From contig NZ_PJRP01000025.1 of assembly GCF_002858765.1 (NCBI RefSeq), positions 1 to 64,000 on the forward strand: a stretch of DNA of 64,000 nucleotides, read 5' to 3'. This document shows, piece by piece, positions 26,902-34,931 of the stretch. The notes under the pieces were generated by a model. The model did no database searches. It saw only the letters and a program-made list of their open reading frames with translations, and was not told the origin of the DNA. The first letter of the stretch is position 1. Each line of letters opens with the position of its first letter. The position numbers and the translations under genes were made by a program. The stretch is from Cupriavidus pauculus (GTDB taxonomy: Bacteria > Pseudomonadota > Gammaproteobacteria > Burkholderiales > Burkholderiaceae).

Positions 26902-28107
26902 ATGGGCATGAGCGGACCGCTGGCAGGACTGAGGATTCTCGATTTTTCGACGCTGCTGCCCGGGCCGTTCGCCACCCTGGCGCTGGCAGACCTGGGGGCC
27001 GACGTGATCCGGATCGAGGCGCCCACGCGTGCCGATCCCGTGCGGCGGCTGGCGCCGCAACGCCATGGCGTTGCGGCCGTTCACGCCTGGCTCAACCGGA
27101 ACAAGCGTTCGCTGGCGCTGGATCTCAAGCAGCCGGAGGCCATCGGCATCGTGCATCGGCTGCTGCGCACGCATGACGTCGTGGTCGAGCAGTTCCGTCC
27201 CGGCGTCATGGCGCGCCTGGGCCTGGGCTACGACCAGCTGCGCGCCATCAACCCGGCGCTGATCTACTGCTCCATCACCGGCTACGGCCAGGACGGCCCC
27301 TACCGCGACCGGGCCGGCCACGACATCAACTACCTGGCCATAGCCGGCGCGGCCAGCTACAACGGCCACGACAAACCCGCCCCGCTGGGCATCCAGGTGG
27401 CCGATATCGCTGGCGGCAGCCTGCACGCCAGCGTGGCCATCTTGGCGGCACTGGCGCACCGTCACCGCACCGGCGAGGGCCAGCATGTGGATGTCAGCAT
27501 GACCGACGCCGCATTCAGCCTGAACGCCATGTCGGGCGCCGCCTACCTGGCCGGCGGCCGCGCGCCGCGCCCGGGGTCCGAACGGCTCAACGGCGGTGCC
27601 TTCTATGACTACTACGCCACCGCCGACGGCCGGCATTTCTCGGTCGGCAGCCTGGAACCGCAGTTCCTGCAGCGCTTCTGCGATGCAATGGGGCACCCCG
27701 AATGGTTCGCGCTGGCGCAGTCCGACATGCCGCGCCTGAAGCACGAGATCGCCAGCGCGTTCGCCAGCCAGCCCTTTGCACACTGGTGCGCGCTGTTTGC
27801 CGAGGCGGACTGCTGCGTGGAGCCCGTGCTCACGCTGGAGGAATCGGCCTGCCATCCGCAGTTGCGCGCGCGCCGCATGGTGATCGACGTGCCGGTGGCC
27901 GGCACGGCCGACGGCGGAAACCCAGCCGACACGCTGCCCCAGATCGCCCATCCCGTGCGCTACTCGGCAACGCCGCCGGCATACCGGCACGCCGGAGAGA
28001 CGCTAGGCCGACAAAGCCGGACGATCCTGGCCGAACTGGGCTACGGCGATGCCGATGTGGCGGCACTGGCCGCAGCAGGCGTGATCGCGTCGGGCGAAAC
28101 CCCATGA
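26902..28107 (+). CDS. Family III CoA-transferase, alpha-methylacyl-CoA racemase-like
   Basis: The 401-residue CaiB/BaiF-fold protein has the RAGHDINYLA motif (His140) seen in alpha-methylacyl-CoA racemases, and an Asp at 168 (QVADIAGGS) where the family has its catalytic Asp. SGPLAGLRILDF and RNKRSLALDLK are family signatures. Racemases of this type interconvert 2-methyl epimers so that branched chains can be beta-oxidised, while CoA-transferase activity is the alternative. It is the first gene of the plus-strand set and divergent from the CoA ligase operon. Confidence 0.82.
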   Translation: MGMSGPLAGLRILDFSTLLPGPFATLALADLGADVIRIEAPTRADPVRRLAPQRHGVAAVHAWLNRNKRSLALDLKQPEAIGIVHRLLRTHDVVVEQFRPGVMARLGLGYDQLRAINPALIYCSITGYGQDGPYRDRAGHDINYLAIAGAASYNGHDKPAPLGIQVADIAGGSLHASVAILAALAHRHRTGEGQHVDVSMTDAAFSLNAMSGAAYLAGGRAPRPGSERLNGGAFYDYYATADGRHFSVGSLEPQFLQRFCDAMGHPEWFALAQSDMPRLKHEIASAFASQPFAHWCALFAEADCCVEPVLTLEESACHPQLRARRMVIDVPVAGTADGGNPADTLPQIAHPVRYSATPPAYRHAGETLGRQSRTILAELGYGDADVAALAAAGVIASGETP

Positions 28108-28130
28108 CAGACCAGACCAAGGAGACTGAC

Positions 28131-29117
28131 ATGCAGCACAGCAGGAGACACTGGCTCGGCCAGGCCGCGGCATTGGGTGGCGCGGCGGCGCTGGCAAGCT
28201 GGCCCGCGCGGGGCGACAGCGCCTATCCGGGCCGGCCGTTGCGGCTGGTGGTGCCCTATCCGGCGGGTGGCGGCACCGACACCATCGCGCGCCTGATCGG
28301 GCAGCAGCTGGCGCAGGCCTGGAAGCAGCCCGTGGTGGTGGACAACAAGCCCGGCGCCAGCGGCATCCTTGGCAACGATATCGTCGCCAAGGCCGCGCCC
28401 GACGGCTACACGCTGCTGCTGGCCATCACCGCGATGATCCAGTCGCCCAGCCTGTACCGGAAGATGCCCTACAACGTGGAGCGCGACTTCCTGCCCGTGT
28501 CGCTGGTGGCGCGCTCGTCCGACCTGTTCGTGGTGCCAACCCGCGTGCCGGCCCACACGCTGGCCGAATTCATCGCGCTGGCCAAGGCAAGCCCCGGCAA
28601 GCTCAGCTATGGTTCATACGGCAACGGCACGTCGTCGCACCTGCATGGCGAGCAGTTCAAGATCCAGGCCGGCATCGACATCGTCCATATCCCGTACAAG
28701 GGCGCGGCGCCGCTGGTCAGCGACATTCTTGGCGGACAGGTGGATTCCGCGTTTGTCGACGTCACCTCGGCCAACAGCTACCTGGCCGGTGGCAAGTTCC
28801 GCGTGCTGGGCATCACGGGCACGCAGCGGCACGCGGCGCTGCCGGCCGTCCCCACGTTCTCGGAAGCCGGCCTGCGCGGATTCGAGCCCAATGGCTGGTT
28901 CGGCATCTTCTTGCCCGCCGGCACACCGCGCCCGATCGCCGACCGGCTGGCCGCCGAGATCGGGCGGATCGTGAAGCAGCCCGAGGTGTCGCAGCGACTT
29001 GCCGCCATGGGCCTGCAGCCGGTGGCCTCCAGCCCGGCCGAACTGGCCACGGTGGTCAGCAGCGACACCCCGAAATGGGCGGAGATCGTCCGCACCGCGC
29101 GCATCCAGCTCGACTGA
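28131..29117 (+). CDS. Bug-family periplasmic solute receptor (1)
   Basis: The 328-residue tripartite-tricarboxylate-type receptor has a twin-Arg signal (SRRHWLGQAAALGGAAALAS). The Bug ligand-binding motifs follow: LRLVVPYPAGGGTDTIARLI, VVDNKPGASGILG, APDGYTLLLA, HIPYKGAAPLVSDILGGQV and PAVPTFSEAG. Bug proteins bind carboxylates through two water-mediated contacts. AAGGAG precedes the ATG at 28131, and an ATG at 28104 would overlap the preceding stop. No TctA/TctB membrane subunits are nearby, so it may be an orphan receptor. Confidence 0.9.
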   Translation: MQHSRRHWLGQAAALGGAAALASWPARGDSAYPGRPLRLVVPYPAGGGTDTIARLIGQQLAQAWKQPVVVDNKPGASGILGNDIVAKAAPDGYTLLLAITAMIQSPSLYRKMPYNVERDFLPVSLVARSSDLFVVPTRVPAHTLAEFIALAKASPGKLSYGSYGNGTSSHLHGEQFKIQAGIDIVHIPYKGAAPLVSDILGGQVDSAFVDVTSANSYLAGGKFRVLGITGTQRHAALPAVPTFSEAGLRGFEPNGWFGIFLPAGTPRPIADRLAAEIGRIVKQPEVSQRLAAMGLQPVASSPAELATVVSSDTPKWAEIVRTARIQLD

Positions 29118-29287
29118 AGGCCCGACTGAAGGCTCGGCTAAGGGCTTGACGGGCAAGGCAGGACGGGGGTCGGCGCCCCCGCTATCGCTTCAACAAAGCC
29201 CACCTTCAACAAATGCAAATTGCCTGACCGGCGGGCGTGTCGCAAAGTCTCTCCAACAACAGCCTGATACAGAAACAGGAGGAGACG

Positions 29288-30250
29288 ATGCTGCGAATCA
29301 TGCTTGCCGGCGCGGTGCTGGCGCTGGCCCACGGAGCGGCCCTGGCCGACACCTATCCCTCGCGCCCGGTGCGCCTGCTGGTCGGCTATGCGCCGGGCGG
29401 CCCCGTGGACACCGCCGCGCGCATCTACGCGGACTACATGGGCCGCGTGCTCAAGCAGCCGGTCATCGTCGACAACCGCGCCGGTGCCAGCGGCGCTATC
29501 GCGGCCGGCATGACCACCAGCGCCAAGCCGGACGGCTACACGCTCTATTTCGTGGCCAGCCCCACGATGACGATGACGCCGCTGATCCAGAAATCGGTCA
29601 GCTTCAAGCCGGCGCAGGACTTCAGCTACGTGGGCCTGATCACCGACTACACCAACGTCCTGCTGATCAACAAGGATTTCCCGGCCAAGAACGTGGACGA
29701 ACTGGTGTCGTACGCGCGCAAGCATCCGGGCGACGTGAGCTTCGGCTCGGCCGGCATCGGGGCGTCGAACCACCTGTCCGCCGAACTGCTGGCGCAGATG
29801 ACCGGCGTAAAGATGCTGCATGTGCCGTACAAGGGCAACGCGCCGGCCATGGCCGACGTCATCAGCGGCAAGGTCACGTTCATGTTCGATATCACCGGCA
29901 CGGCCATCGGCCATATCCAGGGCGGCAAGGTGCGCGCGCTGGCCGTGACGTCCAAGACCCGCAACGCTGCGCTGCCGACGGTGCCCACGCTGATCGAATC
30001 TGGGCTCAAGCAATATGACCTGACAGGCTGGTACGGCCTGGTGGGTCCGCTCGGCATGCCCGCCGATGTCACCGACCGGCTGGTCAAGGCCCAGCAGACC
30101 GTTGGGCAGGACCCCGCGTTCCGCGCCCGCATGACCGATGGCGGCTACGACCTCAACATTACAGGCCCGGCGCCGCTGCAAGACCGCATCAAGAAGGAAC
30201 TGGCCCTGTGGGGCAACGTGGTCAAGACGGCCAATATCGAGGTGGAATAA
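29288..30250 (+). CDS. Bug-family periplasmic solute receptor (2)
   Basis: The 320-residue receptor has a Sec signal (MLRIMLAGAVLALAHGAALA) and the usual Bug segments: VRLLVGYAPGGPVDTAARI, VDNRAGASGAIAAG, KPDGYTLYFV, VPYKGNAPAMADVISGKV. AGGAGGAGACG lies directly before the ATG. It is only moderately similar to its neighbour at 28131, so the pair is probably an old duplication with different ligands rather than a recent copy. It lies between the racemase-like gene and a CoA ligase on the same strand. Confidence 0.9.
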   Translation: MLRIMLAGAVLALAHGAALADTYPSRPVRLLVGYAPGGPVDTAARIYADYMGRVLKQPVIVDNRAGASGAIAAGMTTSAKPDGYTLYFVASPTMTMTPLIQKSVSFKPAQDFSYVGLITDYTNVLLINKDFPAKNVDELVSYARKHPGDVSFGSAGIGASNHLSAELLAQMTGVKMLHVPYKGNAPAMADVISGKVTFMFDITGTAIGHIQGGKVRALAVTSKTRNAALPTVPTLIESGLKQYDLTGWYGLVGPLGMPADVTDRLVKAQQTVGQDPAFRARMTDGGYDLNITGPAPLQDRIKKELALWGNVVKTANIEVE

Positions 30251-30415
30251 GCCGGCCGGCCCGGGCAGCACCGTTCCGCCCGGGCGAAGTACCGCTTTCC
30301 CGATGACGAATTGCGCAGCCTTCGGGCTGGCCATACACTGCGACGAGCCGGTATCCGCCTGACGGCGAAGCCGGCGCCACTCCGAAATCCACTCTCTGCA
30401 AAGGACTTGAGCGAG

Positions 30416-31948
30416 ATGCCGCAGGACCGAGCCATCGCGAATCGCATCAGCGACATTCCCCGCCATTGGGCAGCCCATGCGCCCGACCACGTGGCCGTGC
30501 ATGAAGGCGAGCGCACGGTGAGCTTTGCGCAACTCTGGGAAGGCGTCGGGCTGGCGCGGCAGTATCTGGAATCCCAGGGGGTTGGCACCGGCGACCGCGT
30601 CATGATTACCGGCGAGAACTGCCTGGCCGTCATCACGCTGGTCTTTGCGCTGTCCGAACTGGGCGCGTGGCCGGTGGTGACCAATGCCCGGTTGACGGCC
30701 CGCGAGATCGAGGAAATCCGCGCGCACTGTACGCCCCGGCTGATGCTGTTCACGCACGCGGCGTCCCCCGATGCCCTGCGCCACGGCCTGCGCTACCGCG
30801 CCCGCGAGATCGCGCCGCCGGGGCTGGGCCCGCTGATGGCCGCCGATGTGGACGACCGCAGCGAGCGCGAGCCGCAGGCGCTGGCGCACGAGGTGGCCGC
30901 GCTGATCTACACGTCCGGCACCACGGGCCAGCCCAAGGGCGTGATGGTCACGCATCGCGGCCTGCTGCACTATGCGCGCGTCACGGCCGACACCCGCAAG
31001 ATCGGGCCGGGCGACTGCGCCTACGCCGTGATGCCGATGTCCCATATTTTCGGGCTCGCCACGCTGCTGCTGGCCACCTTCCAGGGCGGCGGCAGCCTGT
31101 ACCTGGTGGCCCGGTTCAACGTCACCGACGCGTGCGCCGCGCTGCAACGCGAGGCCATCTCGATCCTGCAGGGCGTGCCGGCCATGTTCAGCCGTATCCT
31201 GGCGCACCTGCAGAAGCAGGGCATCGCCACCCTGCACCCCAAACGCCTGCGCTATCTCTATACCGGTGGCGGGCCGCTGGAGCCCACGCTCAAGCGCAAC
31301 GTCGAAGCCGTGTTCGGCCAGCCGCTGCACCATGGCTATGGCATGACCGAATACGCGGGCTCGCTGTTCATCACCCGCATGGACCGCCCGCGCAGCGACT
31401 GCTCCGCCGGCGAGATTGTCGAAGGGGCCGAACTGCGCATCGTGGGCGCCAACGGCGAAACAGTGCCGCCGGGCACGGCTGGCGAACTGTGGGTGAAAGG
31501 CCCCGGGGTCATGCGCGGCTACTATCGCGATCCGGCGCAGACGGCGGAAGCCCTGCGCCCGGAAGGCTGGCTCAACACGGGCGATATTGGCCGACTGGGG
31601 CCCGATGGCGCGCTGTATATCGTCGGGCGCACGCGCGACCTGATCATCCGCTCAGGCTTCAGCGTCTATCCGATCGAGGTGGAATCGGTCATCAACACGC
31701 ACCCGGCGGTGCGGCTGTCCGCCGTGGTCGGCAGGCCGGCGGCCGATGGCAACGAGGAGATCGTGGCGTTCGTGGAGCTTCGAGAGGGCGAGACGTTCGA
31801 TGCTGGCGAACTGCACGCCTATCTTGCGGAGCGGCTGTCGCCCTACAAGCGCCCCGTGCAGATCGTGCGCGTACCGGCCATTCCCACGACCGCCAGCGGC
31901 AAGCTGCACAAGCACCAGTTGCGCGGCATCGTCGCCGAGATGGCCTAG
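30416..31948 (+). CDS. AMP-forming acyl-CoA synthetase
   Basis: The 510-residue ANL ligase shows YTSGTTGQPKGVMVTH, HGYGMTEYAGS, LNTGDIGRLGPDGALYIVGR, IIRSGFSVYPIEVE and TTASGKLHKHQLR with the catalytic Lys. It closely resembles the ligase at 34928-36457 in motif wording (YTGAGPLDLSLK against YTGGGPLEPTLK), so the two look like paralogues. AAAGGA lies 11 bases before the ATG at 30416. It ends 42 bp before the convergent LysR gene. Confidence 0.9.
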   Translation: MPQDRAIANRISDIPRHWAAHAPDHVAVHEGERTVSFAQLWEGVGLARQYLESQGVGTGDRVMITGENCLAVITLVFALSELGAWPVVTNARLTAREIEEIRAHCTPRLMLFTHAASPDALRHGLRYRAREIAPPGLGPLMAADVDDRSEREPQALAHEVAALIYTSGTTGQPKGVMVTHRGLLHYARVTADTRKIGPGDCAYAVMPMSHIFGLATLLLATFQGGGSLYLVARFNVTDACAALQREAISILQGVPAMFSRILAHLQKQGIATLHPKRLRYLYTGGGPLEPTLKRNVEAVFGQPLHHGYGMTEYAGSLFITRMDRPRSDCSAGEIVEGAELRIVGANGETVPPGTAGELWVKGPGVMRGYYRDPAQTAEALRPEGWLNTGDIGRLGPDGALYIVGRTRDLIIRSGFSVYPIEVESVINTHPAVRLSAVVGRPAADGNEEIVAFVELREGETFDAGELHAYLAERLSPYKRPVQIVRVPAIPTTASGKLHKHQLRGIVAEMA

Positions 31949-31990
31949 GGTTCAGGCATTCGGGCATTCGGGCACCCAGGCACCCGGCCA

Positions 31991-32893
31991 TCAGGCCGGG
32001 TTGCCGGTGCCGTCTTCCACCAGCAGGTCCACCAGCTTGCGTGCGAACACCGGCAGCGCGTCCAGGTCCGCCACGCAAATCTGCAGCTTGCGCTCGGCCC
32101 AATCGTCCTCGATCTGCACGATATTGAGCGCCATGGTCTGCGCATGGCGGCGCGCCGTGCTCTCCGGCAGCACGCCGATGCCAACGTTGGCCTCGATCAT
32201 GCGCCCCGCCGTCTCGAAATTGCTGACCTGGATGCGCCAATGCAACTGGCGCTGCAGGTCGGAGGCCGCGCGTTTCAGGAAGTTGTGGATCGCGCTGTCC
32301 TCGGGCAGGCCGATGAAGTCGTAGTCGAGCGTCTCGACAAACCGCACGCGCTTGCGCTGGGCCAACGGGTGGCTCAACGCCGTGGCCAGTACCAGGCGGT
32401 CCAGCCGGTAGGGCATCACTTCGAGTCCTTCCATGTTGACGCCGCTGGCAGCGATGCCGATATCGACCATGCCTTCCTGCACGGCCCGTACGATGTCCGG
32501 GCTGAGCCGCTCGCGGATGTCGACGGTCACGTCGGGATGATTGACCAGGTACGTACGCAGCACCCCCGGCAGGAACTCGCTCATGGCCGTGGTGTTGGCG
32601 AATACGCGCACATGCCCCTTGATGCCCGACGCATACTCCTGCAGGTCGCCGCTCAGTTGCTCGATCTGCCGCAGCACGCGGCGCGCGTGGGCCAGCAGCG
32701 TCTCGCCGGCGGGCGTGACCTTGACGCCCTGGCTGCTGCGGCTCAGCAGCTTGACGCCCACCTGCTCTTCCAGGTTCTTGATGCGCGTGCTGGCCGCCGG
32801 CAGCGACAGGTGGCAACGTTCTGCACCGCGGGTCAGGCTGCTGGCTTCCGCAATATGCGTGAAGAGATTCAGATCGACCAGATCGAAGCGCAT
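31991..32893 (-). CDS. LysR-family transcriptional regulator
   Basis: The 300-residue regulator has an N-terminal winged helix (LNLFTHIAEASSLTRGAERC, then SLPAASTRIKNLEEQVGVKL). The periplasmic-binding-protein-like effector domain (GIAASGVNMEGLEVMPY; NVGIGVLPESTAR) follows. It is divergent from the enoyl-CoA hydratase gene (173-bp gap) and convergent with a CoA ligase gene, so one of these acyl-CoA units is its likely target. It is also a candidate regulator for the shared promoter block of nemA and the AKR, but nothing links them directly. Confidence 0.9.
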   Translation of the reverse strand: MRFDLVDLNLFTHIAEASSLTRGAERCHLSLPAASTRIKNLEEQVGVKLLSRSSQGVKVTPAGETLLAHARRVLRQIEQLSGDLQEYASGIKGHVRVFANTTAMSEFLPGVLRTYLVNHPDVTVDIRERLSPDIVRAVQEGMVDIGIAASGVNMEGLEVMPYRLDRLVLATALSHPLAQRKRVRFVETLDYDFIGLPEDSAIHNFLKRAASDLQRQLHWRIQVSNFETAGRMIEANVGIGVLPESTARRHAQTMALNIVQIEDDWAERKLQICVADLDALPVFARKLVDLLVEDGTGNPA

Positions 32894-33066
32894 TGTCGTT
32901 GTCTCCAGGGTAGCCGACGATTATCCCCCGAACGCCGGCATTTTTTCCATTCTCGCAATTACGGAGGTGTCTTCACTGCCGGCGAATGCCGGATTCAAAA
33001 CATGCAAATTGCCGCGCGGCCGCGCATGGGTCAAGCTGTGCCATCGAACCCTCATGGAGACACCCG

Positions 33067-33861
33067 ATGGCAGAAGAACAGACCCTGCTGGTGGACATCG
33101 CGGACGGCATTGCCACGCTGACGCTGAACCGCCCCCAGTACAAGAACGCGCTGAACGGGCCGATGCGCGACGCCCTGCGCGAAGCCGTGCAGCAGATCCG
33201 CGCCGACCGTACGGTACGCGCCGTGGTGCTGCGCGGTGCCGGCACCGACTTCTGCTCGGGTGGCGATATCCGCGCCATGAACGTCACCGATGCCGCATCC
33301 GGCCGCAACCGCATGGACGACCTGCACGGCTGGATCGCCCTGCTCGTCGACCTGGACCGCCCGGTCGTGGCGGCGGTGGATGGCGTGGCGTACGGTGCCG
33401 GCTTCAGCCTGGCACTGTTGGCCGATTTCATCGTGGCCACGCCGCGCGCACGCTTCTGCATGCCGTTCATGAAGGTTGGCCTGGTGCCCGATTGCGGCGC
33501 GCTGTACACGCTGCCACGCGTGGTGGGCATGGCGCGCGCCCGGGACCTGGTCTTCAGCGCGCGCGAAGTGGGCGCGGAAGAAGCCAGGCAGATCGGGGCG
33601 GTGTTCGAGATCGTCGAGCAGGAGCAGCTTTACGCCCGCGCCGACCAGCTCGCACGCGGCCTGGCGGGCGCGTCGCCCGTGGCGTTCGCGCTCACCAAGC
33701 GTGCGCTGAACCAGTCGAATGCCGCCGACTTGCGCACCATGCTGGAACTGGAATCGCTCGGTCAGGGCATCGCGTTCACCACCGACTACCACCACGAGGC
33801 CGTGCGCCGCTTCAAGGAAAAGGAAACGCCACTGTTCCAGTGGCCAACTTCGGCAGACTGA
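33067..33861 (+). CDS. Enoyl-CoA hydratase/isomerase (PaaG-like)
   Basis: The 264-residue crotonase-fold enzyme has oxyanion-hole segments GTDFCSGGDI (60-68) and GVAYGAGFSLALLAD. Where hydratases carry the second catalytic Glu it has Asp142 (MKVGLVPDCG), and the first Glu is absent, as in PaaG/ECI-type isomerases. It therefore may isomerise or hydrate enoyl-CoAs rather than act as a standard crotonase. GGAGACACCCG precedes the ATG. It is divergent from a LysR gene. Confidence 0.85.
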   Translation: MAEEQTLLVDIADGIATLTLNRPQYKNALNGPMRDALREAVQQIRADRTVRAVVLRGAGTDFCSGGDIRAMNVTDAASGRNRMDDLHGWIALLVDLDRPVVAAVDGVAYGAGFSLALLADFIVATPRARFCMPFMKVGLVPDCGALYTLPRVVGMARARDLVFSAREVGAEEARQIGAVFEIVEQEQLYARADQLARGLAGASPVAFALTKRALNQSNAADLRTMLELESLGQGIAFTTDYHHEAVRRFKEKETPLFQWPTSAD

Positions 33862-33866
33862 GGATT

Positions 33867-33920
33867 GCTCCCCTCTCCCGCCCGATGGTGTGCGCCCTTC
33901 TCCCACTTCATGGGAGAAGG
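33867..33920. repeat. CTCCCCTCTCCC-type intergenic palindrome
   Basis: GCTCCCCTCTCCCG (33867-33880) is followed by CCTTCTCCCA-CTTCA-TGGGAGAAGG (33896-33920), a 10-bp stem. It lies between the converging enoyl-CoA hydratase and Bug genes and is a relative of the repeat at 20943-20973. It could work as a bidirectional terminator or be a mobile palindromic repeat. Confidence 0.5.
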
Positions 33921-33947
33921 CTGCGCATGGTCACGGCCTTCGCTCTC

Positions 33948-34931
33948 TCAACCCGCCGTAATCCCTGCCGTCTGGATCACCTTGCGCCACTTCTCGATTT
34001 CGCTGTGCAGGCGCTGGCGCATCTGCTCCTGCGTGCCGGCATCCGCCTCGGCGCCAGCCTGCAGCAGCCGTTGCTTGACGCCGGCGTCCTTCATGGCGAC
34101 GTTGAAGTCGGCATTGATCTTGTCGAGGATCGGCTTCGGCGTCTGGGCCGGCGCGAACAGCGCGGCCCAGGAATAGGCCTCGTAGCCGGGCAGTCCCGAT
34201 TCGGCGACGGTCGGCACGTCGGGCAGCATGCCCGAGCGCTTGCGGCTGGCCACGCCCAGCACCTTGATACGTCCCGACTTGATATGTTGCAGCGCGGTAG
34301 GCGCGTCGCTGAACATCAACTGCACCTGGCCGCCCAGCAGGTCGTTCATGGCCGGGCCGCTGCCCTTGTACGGCACATGCTGCAGCTTGGTGCCCGCCTC
34401 CATGTTGAACAGTTCGCCCGCCAGGTGCGTGCCGCCGCCGTTGCCGGACGACCCGTAGGCCAGCGTGTGGCCGCTCTTGGCGTAGGCGATCAGCTCCTTG
34501 ATGCTGCTGGCCGGCACCGAGGGATGGGCGACGACGAACACCGGGAACATCGCGGCAAAACTGACCGGCGCGAAGTCCTTTTCGATGTCGTACGGCAGCT
34601 TGCCCATCAGCGACGGGTTGACCGCGTGATGGATCGACCCCAGGAACAGCGTGTAGCCGTCGGGCGCTTCCTTGGCCGCGATGGTGGCGCCAATGGTGCC
34701 GCCCGCGCCAGCGCGGTTGTCGATGACGATCGGGTTCTTCCAGATCTCGCCCAGCTTCTGGCTGAAGATGCGCGCCGTGCTGTCCACCGGACCGCCAGGC
34801 GGAAATGGCACGATCAGGCGCACGGGCTTGGTCGGCCACGTTTCCGTGGCAAACGACGCAAACGGATACGCTGCGGCGCCGAACAGGCCGGCGGCCAACA
34901 GGCGCCTGCGCATGGCGGACGATGGGTTCAT
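33948..34931 (-). CDS. Bug-family periplasmic solute receptor (3)
   Basis: The 327-residue receptor begins with a basic signal peptide (MRRRLLAAGLFGAAAYPFASFA) and contains LIVPFPPGGPVDSTARIFSQ, VIDNRAGAGGTIGA, APDGYTLFLG, HVPYKGSGPAMNDLLGGQ and PDVPTVAESGLPG. Its start overlaps the stop of the upstream CoA ligase by four bases (34928-34931). Ligase and receptor are therefore co-translated, suggesting that the receptor captures the acid which the ligase activates. This is the best functional link among the three Bug proteins here. Confidence 0.9.
   Translation of the reverse strand: MNPSSAMRRRLLAAGLFGAAAYPFASFATETWPTKPVRLIVPFPPGGPVDSTARIFSQKLGEIWKNPIVIDNRAGAGGTIGATIAAKEAPDGYTLFLGSIHHAVNPSLMGKLPYDIEKDFAPVSFAAMFPVFVVAHPSVPASSIKELIAYAKSGHTLAYGSSGNGGGTHLAGELFNMEAGTKLQHVPYKGSGPAMNDLLGGQVQLMFSDAPTALQHIKSGRIKVLGVASRKRSGMLPDVPTVAESGLPGYEAYSWAALFAPAQTPKPILDKINADFNVAMKDAGVKQRLLQAGAEADAGTQEQMRQRLHSEIEKWRKVIQTAGITAG

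Noticed and set aside
26695-27990. Upstream extension of the CoA ligase frame to 951 codons
   Set aside because: The extension is antisense to the racemase-like gene. The ATG at 26694 has AAGGAG and begins the family homology.
30260-30290. GCCCGGGC repeat after the second Bug gene
   Set aside because: The palindrome is short and GC-only with no T-tract, so terminator function is not supported.
29138-31333. 731-codon minus-strand frame
   Set aside because: Antisense to a Bug gene and a CoA ligase that both have full motif sets.
31983-32000. CCCGGCC-ATCA-GGCCGGG hairpin at the convergent ligase/LysR ends
   Set aside because: It overlaps the LysR stop and has no T-tract, so it is not supported as a terminator.
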